NCBI RefSeq assembly: GCF_000002425.4
Contig: NC_037257.1
Span: forward strand, 11,408,627-11,472,626
Direction: 5' to 3'
DNA: 64,000 bases
DNA from: Physcomitrium patens
Lineage: Eukaryota > Streptophyta > Bryopsida > Funariales > Funariaceae
In this document: positions 60,185 through 64,000 of the stretch, piece by piece
Numbering within the stretch: position 1 is the first letter of the stretch
Layout of the letters: every line of letters starts with the position of its first letter
Program-made: the position numbers and the translations under genes
Notes under the pieces: generated by a model
Told to the model about the DNA's origin: nothing
Database searches by the model: none
The model's input: only the letters and a program-made list of their open reading frames with translations

Positions 60185-61110
60185 TCATATTACATGAAGT
60201 CTTGCTTGAGAATATACTAAGCACATAGCTGTAGAAAGTAGAAAGAAAATTGTAACAATAAGATTCTAATAAATCTAATAGAATCTTAAATAAAAATAAA
60301 TTAAATCTTAATAATATTAATCAAGCTTTAATAAAAATTTTAAAAAATCTTAAAGAAATTACAAAAGAAACCTAAATTTTTTTAAAAAAATATTAATAAA
60401 ATCTTAAATAAATCTTAGATAAATATTAATTAAATCCTATTTTAATCCTAATTTAAATTCTAATAGACATTAATTAAATCTTAGGTCAAATCTTAAGTCT
60501 TAAATCAAATTCTAGATAAACTCTAAGCCTTAAATAAAATCTTAAATAAATCCTAAATCCTAAATCAAATCCTAGACAAATCCTAAATTCTAAATCAAAT
60601 CCTAGACAAATCTTAATTATTAAACCAAATCCTAAATTCTAAATCAAATCCTAGACAAATCTTAATTCTTAAACCAAATCCTATACAAATTCTAAGTCCT
60701 AAATCAAATCCTAGACAAATCCTAAATCCTAAACCAAATCCTAGACAAATCCCGTCCTAAATCAAATCCTAGATAAATCCTAAGGCAGGTTAGAATTCCA
60801 ATATCTATTAATCAAACTATTGATTTTGCTTAAAAATTTACACATATTTTAACTTCTTAGTGAAAAACTAGTATAAAAAAATTGAAGATATTATCACTTA
60901 TCAAATAGAAGAAAAATCCTAAAATCCACTTAGGTGTTGGTTGGTCTCCTATTCTAATTTCAATGTTGAACTTCCTATTTTATTAAAAAGAAGCAATAGT
61001 ATCTTTTAGTTTTACTATTTTTTTGAATATTACCTATTTTTAAAGATAATTTTTTATAATATTTTAAAATAATATTTTTTATAATATAAAATTTTTTATT
61101 TCATTTATTA
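60185..61110 (+). repeat. Repeat T, copy 2
   Basis: It begins (ACATGAAGTCTTGCTTGAGAAT) in what was gag of element I. It contains an array at 60,475-60,785 with a unit of about 30 bp built on CTAAATCAAATCCTAGACAA, then the TTAGGTGTTGGTTGGTCTCCT block shared with copies 1 and 3. The right edge is unclear. Confidence 0.6.
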
Positions 61111-61210
61111 GATGTGTTACATTACAATATCCATCCCTTCTAAACTTGTGCATCTTTTGACATATACCAAGTATTTTTTATTATACTAATATTAAGTTTT
61201 TTTTTTTTTG

Positions 61211-61241
<31 letters not shown>

Positions 61242-62089
61242 TTTTTTTTTTTGTTTTTTTTTTTTTTTTTTTTTATCTTGGTCAAATTCTTGATCTTCAA
61301 CTTACTCTTCTACTCTCATCTCAATTTCTTATGATGGATTTTTTTCTTTATTAAAATAAATACTTTGCTCTTTTATTTAAATAATCTAATTTACTTATCC
61401 ACTATATATATTTTTAATTCTATACCATCAAGTGTACAAAATAAGTATATTCCATTGTCATATACTTGTTTGATAATATAAGATCCAAACCATCTCTTTG
61501 CAAACTTCTTTATTGTATTATGTTGATTATCAAAGTTACTATTATAAACTAATATCTAATCTTCAAATCATCTAAGGTAAATTCAAATTTGAATTTATGA
61601 CTTATTTTTCTTGGATTTCTTAAATTAAGTTGTATAGAAGCCATTTCAATTCTTTCTTCATAATCCAATGGTAATGGCAATGCCATTGGTTTAACCTTCT
61701 TGGCAATAGTCTTGTACTTAGTTTCTATCTTCACATCACATCTATCAATATATTCTTTTACTTCATTATAAAATTCTTTAGATTGCACATTTACTACCTT
61801 ATCATCACTTTCAAAATTCAAATCTAATAATACTTACAATTCATCTATGGTATCACCAAAGCCACTTCCTTCAAATATCTCCAATATGCATTCATCTTTA
61901 TTAAGTATTCTACATTTTTTTCAATTCATACTCTATATTTTTGAAATTTTTATTTTTTATTCTTTCAAAATTATTTATATTTTTAAATGAAATATATCTA
62001 TCTTGTGATAATACAACAATGGTCTCATTTCTTCTAATAAGTGAGAAGCCATCACTCCTTCTATCATTGCAACCCCACTTTATAATGGC
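61111..62089 (-). mobile_element. Element K: third Gypsy lineage, protease-RT linker region
   Basis: The minus-strand frame 61,549-61,821 ends ETKYKTIAKKVKPMALPLPLDYEER...RNPRKISHKFKFEFTLDDLKI. This has the pattern of the spacer before RT in a Gypsy group common in moss genomes (K-Y-K-x-V-x-K-K-V-K-P-V-A-x-x-L-P). That assignment is from memory of the family. The LTR at 62,090 separates it from the gag-like part farther right. It is a fossil. Confidence 0.5.
61198..61274. repeat. T-rich tract with (TTTTG)n
   Basis: Long T runs flanking about five TTTTG units. Simple sequence. Confidence 0.9.
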
Positions 62090-62500
62090 TATCATAGATA
62101 TACATAGGTATTCTAGTAAATACCTATATGATTAGGTAGGAGTAGGTAAAAGTAGATAAAAGTAGATTAATTCCATAAGACCTTTTAGAGAAGCTTTCTA
62201 AAAGCTTTATAGGCGTAGCTTGACTTTACATGTGTTTGTATTTGATTGGTAGGTCAGAAACTTGGTCAAAAAATTAATTACGTCTTGGTAGCTTACGGAA
62301 CAAGCTAATTATGTAGCACACATATAAAAACTTGCCTTGCAAGTTAAGATATGTATTTTGCAAAGTCAACATGTTTTGGAGGTCCTATTGGACATTGCCA
62401 CATATCTCTTAGTTAAAAATACATATGGAGGCAAGAGTACAGCCTTCTTCACTCTTGACAATGCCTTTCTAGTTCTTAGTCTTGTTTCAAGACTTTCTAA
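62090..62500 (+). mobile_element. Partial, decayed LTR of the RLG1-like family
   Basis: Similarity to the LTR of element A runs from about 62,090 (TATCATAGATATACATA, standing for TGTCACGGACATACATA) to about 62,495. It includes the two TTAGAG/AAGCTTT dyad remnants, the GGCAAGAGT...CTTCACTCTTG palindrome near 62,430-62,460, and TTTCAAGACT. After this the match is lost. Plus orientation. It is an old fragment and no internal region adjoins it. Confidence 0.75.
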
Positions 62501-64000
62501 TCTTCATGCATAGGATTCTTTTGTTGTTGTGTTTTTTCTCCTCTTATAGTTTTTTTTAATGGTCCTTCATTATTTTCATCTTTCTTTCATTTTTTTTCTA
62601 TTAATGCTGCATGTTGACTCCTTGCAATATGAACATACACCGATAATCCATCTATTGGATCATTTCACTGAGTAATTTATTAAATATTCCTACCAATACG
62701 TTTTAAATCATCTGTAGAAATTTTTTCTTTTTGAGCATAGCTCATTGCACTTGACTACAAAGAACTAGATTCTCTTAGAAATTTGAGATTTATGCTTAAA
62801 CATTTGCTTAGACTTGCTTCCATTTAATATCTTGATGCTTTCTTACTTGAGTTTTTAAATGCTTCCATTGTAAACACCTTCATCCTTCTTGTACCAAAGT
62901 TTGTCTCCAATATTTGTCCACTCTCTTTTATATGTATCATACCATTTTAAAAAAAAATAATTCCATTGTATAATGCCTCTATAAAATCTTTACATTCTCT
63001 TCTCAAATGATCCATGCTATTACACCATATGTACCTATGCACTATACCTTCTATTGATCTAACCTTTGTTTTTTTGATACTCTTTATAATTGCCCCTTCT
63101 CTTTAAATTTTATAAATTTTATTTGCAAATCTCTCATTCCTTATATAATTTCATCAATACTCATTTCTTTTTTCTTTGATGTAGCCATTGAAGGTTGAAT
63201 TATAGATGTAGCATTAATAATAGGTATTATTATTTGAGGTACTTGCAATGGTCTTTGAATATCTACTTTATCCTTTCTCCTCTCTCTTTTTGCAAGTAAT
63301 CCTACTGCCTCTTCTACTTCCTTCCAATTTATTGTCAATCTTTCATCTTCTTCTTTATCTTCATGCAAGATTTTCAATTTTGCTTATAACTTTCTATAAG
63401 CCACTTAAATAAAAAGCTCCACTTCACTTGGATCTCTTTCTTTGATAAATAAAAATAATGAGAATAATTGCCTCTCTTTCTTTGATAAATGAAAATATTG
63501 GTTTTTAAACTCTTTTAATAAATTTTTTGCTAGTGGATTCTTCTTAGATCTTCTAATCCATTCAAAAAATGATTTCTTTGTAATCTAATCATTATCCTCC
63601 AAGAAAAACTCATCCTTCAATATTTGAGATAATTTCTCTCATGAATCTATAAACCTTAGAATGTCCTACCTTTTGTAATGTCCTTCACTTCAAATTGATC
63701 AATCTTATCCACAATCGCTTCTAATGCTTTGTTTGCAATACCCTCTTTGTACTTTTTTAATTTTTTGTTGTTGCATAAATAAGGCAAAAGCTTCAAATAT
63801 GCTTGCAGAGTTGGGATAAAAATACATACTTTGTCTTTCACCAGTACCTCTACTTGTAGCTCCAATCAAAGCATCACTTATAGCTCTTCTTTCAACTCTC
63901 TTGCCTTCTTTTTTTATAAATCAAATAATTCAAAAAAAATTCCAAATACCTTCCACCTTAAAATTTTTATGTTAGATTTATCAAATATGTCGTATTATGC
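62501..64000 (-). mobile_element. Probable gag region of element K
   Basis: Minus-strand frames at 63,656-63,865 (ELQVEVLVKDKVCIFIPTLQAYLKLLP, then LEAIVDKIDQFEVKDI) and 63,141-63,377 (ATSKKKEMSIDEII at its end) read in order toward the linker at 61,549-61,821. That fits the gag part of the same Gypsy group. It is broken and runs off the window edge. The assignment is inferred mainly from order and strand. Confidence 0.4.

Overview
The window looks like nuclear DNA of a moss, most likely Physcomitrium patens or a close relative. It is very AT-rich and built mainly of LTR retrotransposon layers. The dominant family is a chromodomain-bearing Ty3/Gypsy element of the moss RLG1 type. The one clear host gene is a KAI2-like alpha/beta hydrolase, a family that is multi-copy in mosses. 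Species and family names rest on recognition of protein motifs, not on a search.

Region 1 (1-23,700) is a nest. An old plus-strand Gypsy element (C, 949-22,896) sits inside an older Copia relic. It contains a 1.85-kb insertion of unclear type (E, 2,719-4,571). A young copy of the same Gypsy family (A, 8,500-14,853) landed just before C's 3' LTR. A further insertion (D, about 14,883-22,350) sits in that 3' LTR and itself carries a minus-strand copy (B, 16,148-22,267). A looks whole: its two 541-bp LTRs read as identical, it has a perfect 5-bp target duplication (CTAGT), and its gag and pol frames are open. A third open frame of unknown function follows pol and is recognisable in older copies.

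Region 2 (23,700-36,290) holds two less AT-rich islands around an AT-rich stretch with a Copia relic (about 26,770-27,300). The second island carries the KAI2-like gene (32,056-33,138, three exons, 270 residues, Ser97-Asp219-His248). Region 3 (36,291-48,540) has a second Gypsy family (G, minus strand), a solo LTR of the first family with a perfect duplication (42,186-42,732), and about 6 kb of AT-rich DNA with no supported gene.

Region 4 (48,540-64,000) has a small island without a recognised gene (49,560-51,999), the start of a Copia element (H, 52,000 on), another old minus-strand RLG1-type copy (I, 53,822-60,184), three copies of an unnamed dispersed repeat (T) two of which hold minisatellites close to the telomere motif, and a third Gypsy lineage (K) with a decayed LTR in it.

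The most interesting signal is in the young element. The 11 bases that should begin its RNA, 31 bp after the start of a TATA box, are perfectly complementary to 11 bases lying 3 bp inside the internal region, where a tRNA primer site would normally be. This is the arrangement expected for Tf1-type self-priming. The LTR also carries a heat-shock-element-like double dyad and a perfect G-box/ABRE palindrome, and the unexplained third frame sits where an envelope-like or accessory gene would lie.
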